Part shown: positions 38,484 to 46,723 of the stretch, one piece after another | Numbering within the stretch: the first letter of the stretch is position 1 | Layout of the letters: every line of letters starts with the position of its first letter | Assembly (NCBI GenBank): GCA_949840885.1 | Contig: CATKYJ010000017.1 | Span: forward strand, 23,824-87,823 | Direction: 5' to 3' | From: an uncultured Acetatifactor sp. | Lineage (GTDB): Bacteria; Bacillota; Clostridia; Lachnospirales; Lachnospiraceae | Length of the DNA: 64,000 bases | Notes under the pieces: model-generated | The model's database searches: none | What the model was told of the DNA's origin: nothing | Seen by the model: the letters and a program-made list of their open reading frames with translations, nothing else | Made by a program: the position numbers and the translations under genes

Positions 38484-38653
38484 GGAGAAAAAATCATGGA
38501 CATCTCCCTGGCGGACGTCCGGAAACGGACTGGCCGGACCACAAAGGACATGAAAGGGGAAATGAAATCCCTATGGGCAGTTACGGTCCTCTGGGACAAA
38601 TCGGCAAGCTGCCTTGACAGGATGAAGTTGCCGAATACTTCCTGAAGTGTCAT
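38484..38653 (-). pseudogene. Truncated tyrosine integrase remnant
   Basis: Leftward from ATG 38651-38653: TLQEVFGNFILSRQLADLSQ, RTVTAHRDFISPFMSFV, closely matching the N-terminus of the integrase at 35259-36167 (TVQEAFDNFILSRQLSDLSH). After about 40 codons the frame shifts and only a short stretch of similarity (PDVRE-like) follows before the att-proximal repeat. The catalytic domain is deleted, so it is inactive. Confidence 0.85.
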
Positions 38654-38680
38654 ACGATACTTCGCGTAGGCTCCATCCGG

Positions 38681-39295
38681 TTACAAGAGCATCTTTGCCA
38701 TCCATTCATGCCGCTCCTCTGCGGAAAACAGATTGATGCCCTCCGTCTCCCCGGTTCTGTCCCGGAATTCCGGAAACAGGAAGCCCGCTTTAGGCTCCCC
38801 TGCTTCATAATCCCCTGCTACAGGGCAGATGGCGCAGATCAGGAAATTGTATACCTCTTCCGACTCCCGCTGCTGCACCTTATCGCTTCCTTTCAGGGGC
38901 ACGTCGTAATTCCCGTGAAAAATATAAATGCCATAGGAAAAGCCTGGCCGGTACCGCTCTCCTATATATTCATACAGGGACAGCAGCAGAGCGTCATTCT
39001 TCAGTTCGCACTCCCGAAGCGCCATGAGCAGCTGCCAGATGCTCCCCGGACGCCTGCTTTCCGGCCCAAAGCGGTAATTTTTCAGAGCCCGGTTTGTATC
39101 CGCAAAAAGCACGGCCTTTGCCAGCTTTAGATGCTTTGCCTTATCCGCGCCTGACAGCTTCTGAAAATGCGTATTGAATGTGCCGTCCACAAAGCCTTCC
39201 TCATCCATATAGGCTCCTGCTATTCTGCCGAAGCAGTTTCTGGCCACGGTCATTCTTCTGGTAAGCTCCAACATATCCTCGCGATTGATCTGCAT
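38681..39295 (-). CDS. DUF4317 family protein, short form
   Basis: 204 residues, ATG 39293-39295. MLELTRRMTVARNCFGRIAG, WQLLMALRECELKNDALLLS, YGIYIFHGNYDVPLKGSDK, ESEEVYNFLICAICPVAGDY, AGFLFPEFRDRTGE follow the DUF4317 pattern of Clostridia. Family members are usually nearly 400 residues; this one stops soon after the PEF.DR region, so the C-terminal half is missing. Function unknown. Last gene of a leftward cargo trio. Confidence 0.75.
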   Translation of the reverse strand: MQINREDMLELTRRMTVARNCFGRIAGAYMDEEGFVDGTFNTHFQKLSGADKAKHLKLAKAVLFADTNRALKNYRFGPESRRPGSIWQLLMALRECELKNDALLLSLYEYIGERYRPGFSYGIYIFHGNYDVPLKGSDKVQQRESEEVYNFLICAICPVAGDYEAGEPKAGFLFPEFRDRTGETEGINLFSAEERHEWMAKMLL

Positions 39296-39349
39296 ATTTA
39301 TCGTTTCGTTCCTTTTTCAATTGATGTAAGCCCGTTCATGGTGTTCTGC

Positions 39350-39934
39350 TCATTCCTGCTGTGTATACTCTATGCCGGAGGCACGCTTTTCCCGGATTTT
39401 CTCAGGAAACAACTGTGCGATCTCCTCCGCGGCCTGCTCCGGTGATTTATTATCCACAAAGTACTTCCACTGAATCTTGCTAAACGTTGCCTTAACATAC
39501 TGAATATCTTCCCGGATTTCTCTTAAATAATGGTCTCTGTGGGTTTCCTTATATTCATTGTCCTCATATACCTGATCATTCTCATCGGAAAAAACCAGTC
39601 TTTCGAAAATATGCTCTTTCGTATCCTGAAGCTCTACGGCAATGACATTTTCCCTCTGCAAAAAATAATTAAAATTTCGGGCATAATAAATCGGACTCAC
39701 CGCAAGTACCATGTTGTCCCCATTGTTATCGATTACTTCCCTTAACACCTTGCCCTTAACTTTGGCTCTCTCATAGGGCCAGGGATTCTTTTTCATAAAT
39801 TCCTCCAATGTGGTATGAAATTTCTTCCTGATCTCGTCGTCCAGATCAAAAAAAGGATATTTTAGTTTCTTTGCCAGGATTTCTCCCGTAACTGTTTTGC
39901 CCACATTCGTCACGCCAAAAATTAACAGAATCAT
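39350..39934 (-). CDS. Shikimate-kinase-like P-loop kinase
   Basis: 194 residues, ATG 39932-39934 behind GGGAATGAGAG. Walker A LIFGVTNVGKTVTGEILAKK; YPFFDLDDEIRKKF corresponds to the shikimate kinase DxD region. The rest diverges: EDNEYKETHRDHYLREIRED replaces the usual lid. It is unlikely to be the housekeeping aroK and may phosphorylate another small molecule; in view of the aminoglycoside-type neighbour, a resistance role is conceivable but unproven. It starts 10 bp behind the stop of the ANT(6)-like gene. Confidence 0.72.
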   Translation of the reverse strand: MILLIFGVTNVGKTVTGEILAKKLKYPFFDLDDEIRKKFHTTLEEFMKKNPWPYERAKVKGKVLREVIDNNGDNMVLAVSPIYYARNFNYFLQRENVIAVELQDTKEHIFERLVFSDENDQVYEDNEYKETHRDHYLREIREDIQYVKATFSKIQWKYFVDNKSPEQAAEEIAQLFPEKIREKRASGIEYTQQE

Positions 39935-39944
39935 CTCTCATTCC

Positions 39945-40898
39945 CTATTTTTTCAAATCGGTTGCCAAGTTTCTCTTTTTCTGCCGCTCCACATAACCGC
40001 TGATCTTGTCGTCATAGTCCGGATACGGATATCCCAGCAGGCGGGCTGTTCTCTTCGAAACTTCTCGAAATAGTTTCATACAGCCCGTCAGCGCAGTCCA
40101 CATATCCCCATAGGAATCCATTCTATAGGTGGAAAGCAGTCTCTGCCACAGTTCCCCGGACACATACTGCTCCAGAAATTTGTAATTTTTGCCCGGGCTG
40201 AAACCAAATCCCCGTTCTGCTCCGGCCATCCAGGAAATCATCCGCAGCAATTCTTTCCGCACCACATCGTTCAGATGGTCTATGGCAAATAGGATCTCCC
40301 TGCGGCACAGGCCCTTTACCACATATGGAACCGTGTTCCAGAATTCGTTGCAGCAGTCGTCGAACATTCGGGCCGTGGGGCGCTGCAGACGGTAATCAAT
40401 GTCTGTGGGCACAGGCGGCTTTTGTACCCGGCCGTCCTTGTCCAAGAGCAGCTCCACCAGTTTATCCCAGGTAAAATATTCCTCCAACAGCTCCAGAGGC
40501 AGCAGGGTCAGGTCGACTTTCACGCCGTCCGCAAACAGCATCAGGTAAGAATACCCTCTCTCCTCGGCGGGAAACAGTTCCATGTCCTCCGGCTTCTGCA
40601 GAATCAGCCTCTCCCCAAACACGTCGAGCCAACCGTCGTGCGCCGTGAAAGCATCCATGTCCGTGACAAAAAAGGTAATATCATAATCCTGGAACTCATC
40701 GGCCGGGATATTTCGGTTGGTCCTGGAGCCCTCCAAGGTCACCAGACGAATCCGTTCCTCCGACTTAGCAAAACCCAAAATGATTTCATACATCTGCTGC
40801 GGAGATCTCATGGGAGGCTCCGGAAAAGTTCCCGCCCCGGGATTTTTATGTATCTGCATTGGCTCGGTTCCTTTCCCGTCTGCATTTTCTGTGTTCAT
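39945..40898 (-). CDS. Aminoglycoside 6-adenylyltransferase-like protein
   Basis: 317 residues, start 40898. After a ~30-residue N-terminal extension it follows the ANT(6)/AadE pattern: MYEIILGFAKSEERIRLVTL, EGSRTNRNIPADEFQDYDIT (nucleotidyltransferase GSR and DxD-type acids), ADGVKVDLTLLPLE, then DDCCNEFWNTVPYVVKGLCR, LLRMISWMAGAERGFGFSPG, YKFLEQYVSGELW. Members transfer AMP to streptomycin; family-wide substrate range is wider. A later ATG (PMRSPQQMYE) may be the true start. First gene of the cargo operon. Confidence 0.85.
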   Translation of the reverse strand: MNTENADGKGTEPMQIHKNPGAGTFPEPPMRSPQQMYEIILGFAKSEERIRLVTLEGSRTNRNIPADEFQDYDITFFVTDMDAFTAHDGWLDVFGERLILQKPEDMELFPAEERGYSYLMLFADGVKVDLTLLPLELLEEYFTWDKLVELLLDKDGRVQKPPVPTDIDYRLQRPTARMFDDCCNEFWNTVPYVVKGLCRREILFAIDHLNDVVRKELLRMISWMAGAERGFGFSPGKNYKFLEQYVSGELWQRLLSTYRMDSYGDMWTALTGCMKLFREVSKRTARLLGYPYPDYDDKISGYVERQKKRNLATDLKK

Positions 40899-40964
40899 TA
40901 TACTCTCCCTTGCCCGATTTCACAATCAGATATTTTTCCCACGGCAACGGAACCGTCTGACACA

Positions 40965-41157
40965 GTTACAATTCATGGCTTAGCCGATAAAGAAAAACCT
41001 CGCAGAAAATGATTGCCAGGTTTTTTGCATGGTTACTTAAAAATCGAATAAGCAGTCTGAATACAGGAACCATGTAACTCTTAATCAGTGTGTCCAGGGT
41101 TCTAGCCCCTGACGGCACATTGTAAGGACTGTTTTTGAGGACATATGAGCCTTTGGA
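40965..41157 (+). repeat. tRNA-Lys 3'-end att repeat, copy 3 (decayed)
   Basis: About 190 bp matching 38269-38476. The tRNA core 41077-41119 has four changes (AGGGTG to AGTGTG, TTCGAG to TTCTAG, TGATGGCGCA to TGACGGCACA), so it is the oldest copy and may no longer recombine. The right flank ends at GAGCCTTTGG, where chromosomal sequence begins. Confidence 0.85.
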
Positions 41158-41264
41158 TGACACCCGGAAGAGGAATACAGAGACAGGGAAAATAACAGTT
41201 GTAATGGCTGCAAAGATGTTTTATGATGAAGAAATAGATGCCAGAGAAACGGAGGAGGGGTTTT

Positions 41265-43427
41265 ATGTGGATTTGCTCGCCGGAGTTTATCGGGGAAAAA
41301 ATGGAGACGCTGCATAAGGAAAAGACTGTAAGCTGCAAGCCGGCGGAACATCCTGCCGGGCTGCAAAACTTCCATTGGCTTGTGAGAAAGCGCTTTTTGT
41401 GGAAGAAAGAGACATGCTGCCTGAAAATCGCGGCAGACGACGCCTGCCTGATCTACTGCAATGGGGTCTTTGTGGGCGGAAGTTCGGCTCAGGCTTATTC
41501 TTTCCGCTATCCTTATCTGACCTATGACCTGACGCCATATGTGAGGCCGGGAGAAAATGTGCTGGCCGTGCATGTGTATTATATGGGCGTCATAAATCGT
41601 GCCTACCAGAGCGGCGACCTGCGCCAGGGAATGTGGGCGCAGATCTGTATGGGGAAAGGGGAGCCTGTCCTTGAGACGGACGCTTCGTGGAGGGCGATGC
41701 ACTGTCTGGCCTGGGAGCAGACAGAGGTGATCTATCCGGGATATGACGTGCAGTTCCAGGAAATTATTGACGGGGCAAAGCTTCCCTGGGGGTGGGAAGA
41801 CACGGGCTTTGACGACTCGGGTTGGGAGGCGGCTGCGGAGTTTCCCGGGGACGATCATGTTTTGGAAGAACAGATGACGCTTCCACTGTCTTATTGTTTC
41901 AGGCAGCCTGTCCATATGTAAATGAGAAATGGCGTGCTTTTCTGCGATATGGGGGAAGAGGTCACCGGTACGGTGACGCTTCAGGCCGCTGCCGCAGGGG
42001 GCGGTATAGTGGAGGTACGATGCGGGGAGGAATTGAACGAGGACGGCACAGTGCGCTTCCGGATGCGCTGTAACTGCGAGTACCGCAATCTATGGAAGCT
42101 GTCCGGCAGGGATCGGGACCGCATTGGCTTTTTTGACTATATGGCATTTCGATATTTTGAGATTAAGTCTCCAAAAGGATGTGTGGACATGGCGTCCGTA
42201 GGCGTATATGTCCGGCACTATCCCATGGATGAGGACGCCTGTGCCCTGAAAGGGGATCCTGTCTCGGAACAGATTTTTGACATATGCCGCCGTGCCGTGA
42301 AGCTGGGAACCCAGGATGCTTTCCTGGACTGCCCCAGCAGGGAAAAAGGGCAGTATCTGGGGGATGCGCTGATCACCATGCACTCCCATCTGCTCCTCAC
42401 CGGTGATCCTGGGCCTTACAAAAAGGCGCTGCTGGATTTTGCGGCCAGCGCCTGTATCTGCCCCGGCCTGATGGGGGTGGCTCCGGGCGGGCAGATGCAG
42501 GAGATCGCGGATTTCTCCCTGCTGTTTCCGGAGATTGTCCTGCACTACTATGAACTGACAGGGGATAGGGAACTGGTGGAGGGGCTGATGCCTGTCATCG
42601 ATGGGCTGGAGGATTATTTTGACCGGTTCCGCAATGGGGACGGACTTCTGGAAAGCGTGACGGACAAGTGGAATCTGGTGGACTGGCCGGAGAACCTGCG
42701 CGACCAGTATGATTTCCCTCTGACGCGTCCGGTAGGTCCGGGGGTCCATAATGTGATCAACGCCTTTTATTACGGAATGAAGAAAAATGCGGACTGTCTG
42801 CGGCAGATTGCAGGGATTTCCCCCAGAGGGGAGGCTGAGGGCGTCCGCCAGTCGTACCTGCGCATTTTCCGCAGGCAGGACGGGCTGTTCCGGGATGCGC
42901 CGTCATCGCGGCATGCGGCGCTCCACTCCAACGCGCTTCCCCTGTACTTCGGGGTGGTCAGCCCCAAAGAGGCAGAGCCTGTTGTCAGGCTGATTGCGGA
43001 AAAGGGGTTGTGCTGCGGCGTGTACTTTGCCTATTTTGTGCTCAAGGGACTGGCCCGGGCAGGGGCATACGATCTGATGAACGCGCTGCTGTATTCGGAC
43101 GGCATCCATTCCTGGAGAAACATGCTGCGGGAGGGAGCCACCACCTGCTTTGAGGCCTGGGGCAAGGAGCAGAAGTGGAACACCAGCCTCTGCCATCCCT
43201 GGGGAAGCGCGCCGGTGATCCTCCTGATCGAGGAGGTGGCCGGGCTGAAAGCGGTCAGACCCGGTTTTGCAGAGTATGCCGCTAAGCCCCATCTTCCGGC
43301 CCATATAGACAGGCTTGCACTGAGGATAAAGACAGTGCGGGGTACGATTTGGGCAGAGTGTTCCAAAGAGGGAGCTGTCTGCAAGGACGACTTTTCGCAG
43401 GGGCAGCATTGTGCTCATGAGCGATAA
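41265..43427 (+). pseudogene. GH78-type alpha-L-rhamnosidase split by an in-frame stop
   Basis: ATG 41265 behind GGAGGAGGGGTTTT. The first part (218 codons) has the jelly-roll of rhamnosidases (CLKIAADDACLIYCNGVFVG, DLTPYVRPGENVLAVHVYYM) and ends at TAA 41919-41921. The same frame resumes at once with ATG 41922: VLFCDMGEEVTGTVTL, catalytic-domain motif DAFLDCPSREKGQYLGDA, FEAWGKEQKWNTSLCHPWGS. The two halves align as one ~720-residue enzyme, so the TAA looks like a point nonsense mutation. The second start has no ribosome site. The upstream end lies 108 bp from the island border. Confidence 0.78.
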
Positions 43428-43553
43428 AGGCTGCTGGCTTTGCGAATGCCGCGAGGAACAAATCCTCCATTGCCTGCAGCGGGGTCTTTGGTTTTGCGCG
43501 TGGATTCTGCACGGAATTTGTGCTGAATTTGTGCGCGGAAAGCTTCGCGGCTC

Positions 43554-43582
43554 TTGCATTTGGCCGTCTTTTTTTGTATAAT
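43554..43582 (+). promoter_or_regulatory. Promoter of the 43627 operon
   Basis: TTGCAT (43554-43559), 17 bp, TATAAT (43577-43582), 44 bp before the ATG. It probably drives the membrane protein, phosphatase and TatD genes, which are packed closely. Confidence 0.8.
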
Positions 43583-43626
43583 ATTTCACATGGCTTTCTA
43601 AGATGCCAGATGAAAGGAAGAGAGAA

Positions 43627-45045
43627 ATGAAAAAGGCAGGGAGTATCATAACGATGGTATGCGCGCTGGCAATAGCGGCAGTTATGTGGATGCAGGCAGG
43701 ACCTCAGTTTTTGAAGCTGCGGGGAGGGGCAGCGCCCCTGGGGCCGGAGGACGATCTGGGCAGCGCCCAGGGGGAATACATATCCTTAGACGTGGCATAT
43801 CCGGTGGCCTCCTATGTGGAGGAGTACTATTCCGGAGACCCGGACAGGGTGAAAGAATACGGATATGTGGTATATGATGAGGAGAGGCAGGCTTTCTTCT
43901 GCATCGTAGAGGCGGAACAGAGCGATGGGGACTATGCCAGCCTGCTGTATAATCTGGGACTGGCTGCAGATCTGCGGGCCACAAAGGACATGACGCCGGC
44001 GCCGGTGGAGGGGTCATTAGAGCCCATGGAGCAGGCGGACATCGACAAGGCCGTAGCCGCGCTGCAGGAGAGCGAGATCCTGGAAATGTATATGGACTTT
44101 CAGGATTCGGAGGGGTATTACGATGCTTACTTCGGAGACGAATACGGCAAAGTCATGGCGGATATGTGCCAGAGGCTTTTGCGGGGGATGGAGCAGCCGG
44201 AATGGTACTGCGTTGTAAGCGGGAGCATAAACGGCGTGGAGACGCCCCATATCTGGATCTGCATCTTTACGGCGGTTTTGAGTGCCCTGATTGCCATCGG
44301 TTCGCTGATTTCCCTTATCACGGGAGGCAGTGCGAAGAAGAACGCCGCACCCGGGGAGGGCGCAAATGCAATGGATCGCTTCCTGTATGAGCAGAGAGGC
44401 TGGGTGGAGGAATGGTGCCGGTATTGCTTGGGCAGGGCACGCCGTTCCGCGTATCTGTCAGTGGCCATCTGGGTGGTATTGCTTGTGGTCATCGGCTTTT
44501 TCGCCAAGACACCTGTGCAGAAGATCCTGGTGTTCCACCTGCCTTTGGGGCTGCTGCTGGGAGAACTGACAGGGCTGTTTATTCTCTGGGTGCAGAGAAA
44601 GCTGTCAAAGCCCGGCAAGGTACTCAAGAGGATGGGAAAATATATCCGGAAAGCACTGCCCTCCGCTGACGCCCAGGAAGAGTTTGCCGAGGACTTCCTG
44701 AAAGCGGGAGAGGAATGGGCGTTTCAAGAGCGCAAGAAAGACAACATCCTGTGCGGAAGGCTGGGAGACCGCTATTGGAGCGCTTTCTTCGGAACAGGCC
44801 TGCCTGTCATCGTGGAAGTGGAGAAGCTGGAGCGGGTGGAACCGGAGACGGATTCCGGCTCCGTGCGCAGCGGCAAAGTCAGGGTGTCTTACGAATCCCA
44901 TTCGGCGAAGTTCTATTATAAGGGCACTCCGCTCTGGGAGAATGGAGACAAGGCATTCACGTTCCAGACCAGAAGCGGCAGGGATGCCTTTATAGCCCTT
45001 GCCATTAAGAAAGGCGTGGAGGGCGTACAGATCAGAGAAGGGTGA
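43627..45045 (+). CDS. Multi-pass membrane protein, unknown
   Basis: 472 residues from ATG 43627 behind GAAAGGAAGAGAGAA. N-terminal membrane helix (SIITMVCALAIAAVMWM), an extracytoplasmic domain of about 170 residues (YPVASYVEEYYSGDPDRVKE, IDKAVAALQESEILEMYMDF), three further helices (WICIFTAVLSALIAIGSLIS, LSVAIWVVLLVVIGFFA, ILVFHLPLGLLLGELTGLFI) and a cytoplasmic C-terminal domain. No family recognised and no catalytic motif. Confidence 0.72.
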   Translation: MKKAGSIITMVCALAIAAVMWMQAGPQFLKLRGGAAPLGPEDDLGSAQGEYISLDVAYPVASYVEEYYSGDPDRVKEYGYVVYDEERQAFFCIVEAEQSDGDYASLLYNLGLAADLRATKDMTPAPVEGSLEPMEQADIDKAVAALQESEILEMYMDFQDSEGYYDAYFGDEYGKVMADMCQRLLRGMEQPEWYCVVSGSINGVETPHIWICIFTAVLSALIAIGSLISLITGGSAKKNAAPGEGANAMDRFLYEQRGWVEEWCRYCLGRARRSAYLSVAIWVVLLVVIGFFAKTPVQKILVFHLPLGLLLGELTGLFILWVQRKLSKPGKVLKRMGKYIRKALPSADAQEEFAEDFLKAGEEWAFQERKKDNILCGRLGDRYWSAFFGTGLPVIVEVEKLERVEPETDSGSVRSGKVRVSYESHSAKFYYKGTPLWENGDKAFTFQTRSGRDAFIALAIKKGVEGVQIREG

Positions 45046-45052
45046 GTGGAAA

Positions 45053-45685
45053 GTGGAGATTTATCTTTTCAGGCACGGGGAGACTGAGTGGAATAAAGAA
45101 AGGAAAATGCAGGGGCGCAGCGATATCCCACTGAACGAATCAGGGAGGGCGCTGGCGGCGGAGACGGCGAGAGCTTTGGGAAGTATGCCTTTTGACAGGG
45201 CTTTCACTTCTCCCCTGAAAAGGGCATACGAGACGGCGGAAATTCTTTTGGCAGGGCGGGGGATCCCTCTGGAGACGGATGAACGGCTGATGGAAATCAG
45301 CTTTGGCAGCTGCGAGGGCGGATCTTATGACCAGCCCAAGCAGGAAGAGGCCCATCCCCTGCACGATTTCTTCTGCAGGCCCCAGTGCTTTTGCCCCCCG
45401 GCGGGAGCAGAGTCCTTTCAGGAGGTGCAGGCCAGAGGACAGGCTTTCCTGGAGGAGAGGATCCTCCCGCTGGAGGGGAGCTGCAGCCGGATCCTGATTG
45501 TGGCCCACGGCGCTTTCAACAGATGTCTGTTGAGCGCTGTGGGCTCTATTCCGCTAACGAAATTCTGGGAGATAGGGCTGCCCAACTGCGCGGCCTCCAT
45601 TCTTGCCCTGGAGGATGGGAAGTTTCGGATTCTGGAAATGGGGAAAGTCTATTATCAGGCCCCGGCGGTGAACGCCAGGCCGTGA
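45053..45685 (+). CDS. Histidine phosphatase (phosphoglycerate mutase-like)
   Basis: 210 residues, GTG 45053 behind AAGGGTGAGTGGAAA. Catalytic RHG motif IYLFRHGETEWN, FTSPLKRAYETAEIL, EISFGSCEG, second His in ILIVAHGAFNRCLL. A cofactor-dependent-mutase-like phosphatase of broad or unknown substrate. Eight bases behind the membrane protein stop and 20 bases before tatD. Confidence 0.9.
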   Translation: MEIYLFRHGETEWNKERKMQGRSDIPLNESGRALAAETARALGSMPFDRAFTSPLKRAYETAEILLAGRGIPLETDERLMEISFGSCEGGSYDQPKQEEAHPLHDFFCRPQCFCPPAGAESFQEVQARGQAFLEERILPLEGSCSRILIVAHGAFNRCLLSAVGSIPLTKFWEIGLPNCAASILALEDGKFRILEMGKVYYQAPAVNARP

Positions 45686-45705
45686 AAGAAAGCAGGAGAG
45701 GCAGG

Positions 45706-46491
45706 ATGGGAGAACTGACGGATATTTTTGACACACATGCCCATTATGACGATAAGGCATTCGATGAAGACAGGGAGTCTTTGCTGGAGAGCCTGCCGGG
45801 GAGGGGGATCGCCAGGGTGGTGAACGTGGGGGCCAGCCCGGCCTCCTGCAGACGCACCCTGGAACTGACGGAAAAATATGAATACATATACGGCGCAATA
45901 GGGATTCATCCCAATGAGACAGGGCAGTTGGACGAGGAGAACTGGGAAAGCTTAAAGGGAATGTGCAGGGAAGAGAAGTGCGTGGCAGTGGGGGAGATCG
46001 GGCTGGATTATTACTGGGACCGGCCGGCGCGGGAAATCCAGAAGAAATGGTTTGCCCGCCAGCTGAATCTGGCAAAGGAATATAAACTTCCCGTAGTCAT
46101 CCACTCCAGGGACGCGGCAAAGGATACGGTTGACATCATGGAGGCGGAAAAAGCAGCGGACATCGGGGGCGTGGTGCATTGTTTTTCCTATACGAAAGAG
46201 ACGGCCAGGACGTTTCTGAATATGGGATTTTTTTTCGGCATTGGGGGCGTTGCCACTTTTCAAAATGCCAGGAAGCTGAGAGAGGCGGTGGAGTACATTC
46301 CGCTGGACAGAATCGTGCTGGAGACGGACTGTCCCTATCTGGCGCCGGTGCCCTATCGGGGGAAGCGCAACTGTTCCCTGTATCTGCCCTTTGTGGCGGC
46401 GGCTGTGGCGCAGGTTAAGAAAGTGGAGGAGGAAACTGTGCGGAGGGCTGTCTGGGAGAACTCGCTTAGCTTGTACCGCATGGCGGAATGA
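45706..46491 (+). CDS. tatD: TatD family metal-dependent DNase
   Basis: 261 residues, ATG 45706 behind AGCAGGAGAGGCAGG. Metal ligands: HxH in IFDTHAHYDDKAF, Glu in AVGEIGLDYYWD, His in PVVIHSRDAAKD, His in GGVVHCFSYTKE, Asp in IVLETDCPYLAP. TIM-barrel hydrolase with 3'-5' exonuclease activity in characterised members. Full length. Confidence 0.94.
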   Translation: MGELTDIFDTHAHYDDKAFDEDRESLLESLPGRGIARVVNVGASPASCRRTLELTEKYEYIYGAIGIHPNETGQLDEENWESLKGMCREEKCVAVGEIGLDYYWDRPAREIQKKWFARQLNLAKEYKLPVVIHSRDAAKDTVDIMEAEKAADIGGVVHCFSYTKETARTFLNMGFFFGIGGVATFQNARKLREAVEYIPLDRIVLETDCPYLAPVPYRGKRNCSLYLPFVAAAVAQVKKVEEETVRRAVWENSLSLYRMAE

Positions 46492-46555
46492 ACAGTAGTT
46501 TCCTGACAATTGTGTCAGTTTATAAAAAGTTTACTATTATAAATTCTCCATGCTA

Positions 46556-46585
46556 TTGACGCTGTGGGCGGGCTAGGGGTAAAAT
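46556..46585 (+). promoter_or_regulatory. Candidate promoter of the ABC exporter
   Basis: TTGACG (46556-46561), 18 bp, TAAAAT (46580-46585), followed by a small hairpin CTGCGG/CCGCAG in a ~130-base leader. No other feature is seen in the 232-bp gap 46492-46723. Confidence 0.55.
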
Positions 46586-46723
46586 GGATATCTGCGGCTC
46601 ATCTGCCGCAGTGCCAAAAGCATTTTTTCTAAAGGATTCAAGCGTGTAAAGAACTTCTAAGTTACATAGGTCAGAATGGCAAGAAAAGGGATTCTTTTCA
46701 CGATGGGAAAGGTGTAAATTTAT

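Larger units (their letters stand above)
38424..41119. mobile_element. Second tRNA-Lys island with integrase remnant and resistance-like cargo
   Basis: Bounded by att copies 2 (38381-38423) and 3 (41077-41119). It opens with the same 50-bp att-proximal sequence and a truncated integrase as the CRESS element, followed by three leftward genes of different type: DUF4317, shikimate-kinase-like and ANT(6)-like. It appears to be a decayed relative of the neighbouring element whose rep region was replaced by cargo. Confidence 0.6.

Noticed and set aside
39350..39934. Housekeeping shikimate kinase aroK
   Set aside because: Walker A fits, but the shikimate-binding and lid regions are not recognisable and the gene lies in an island with no aromatic pathway neighbours.
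41135..41317. 60-codon rightward frame beginning in att copy 3
   Set aside because: It starts inside the repeat without a ribosome site and overlaps the better supported rhamnosidase start in another frame.
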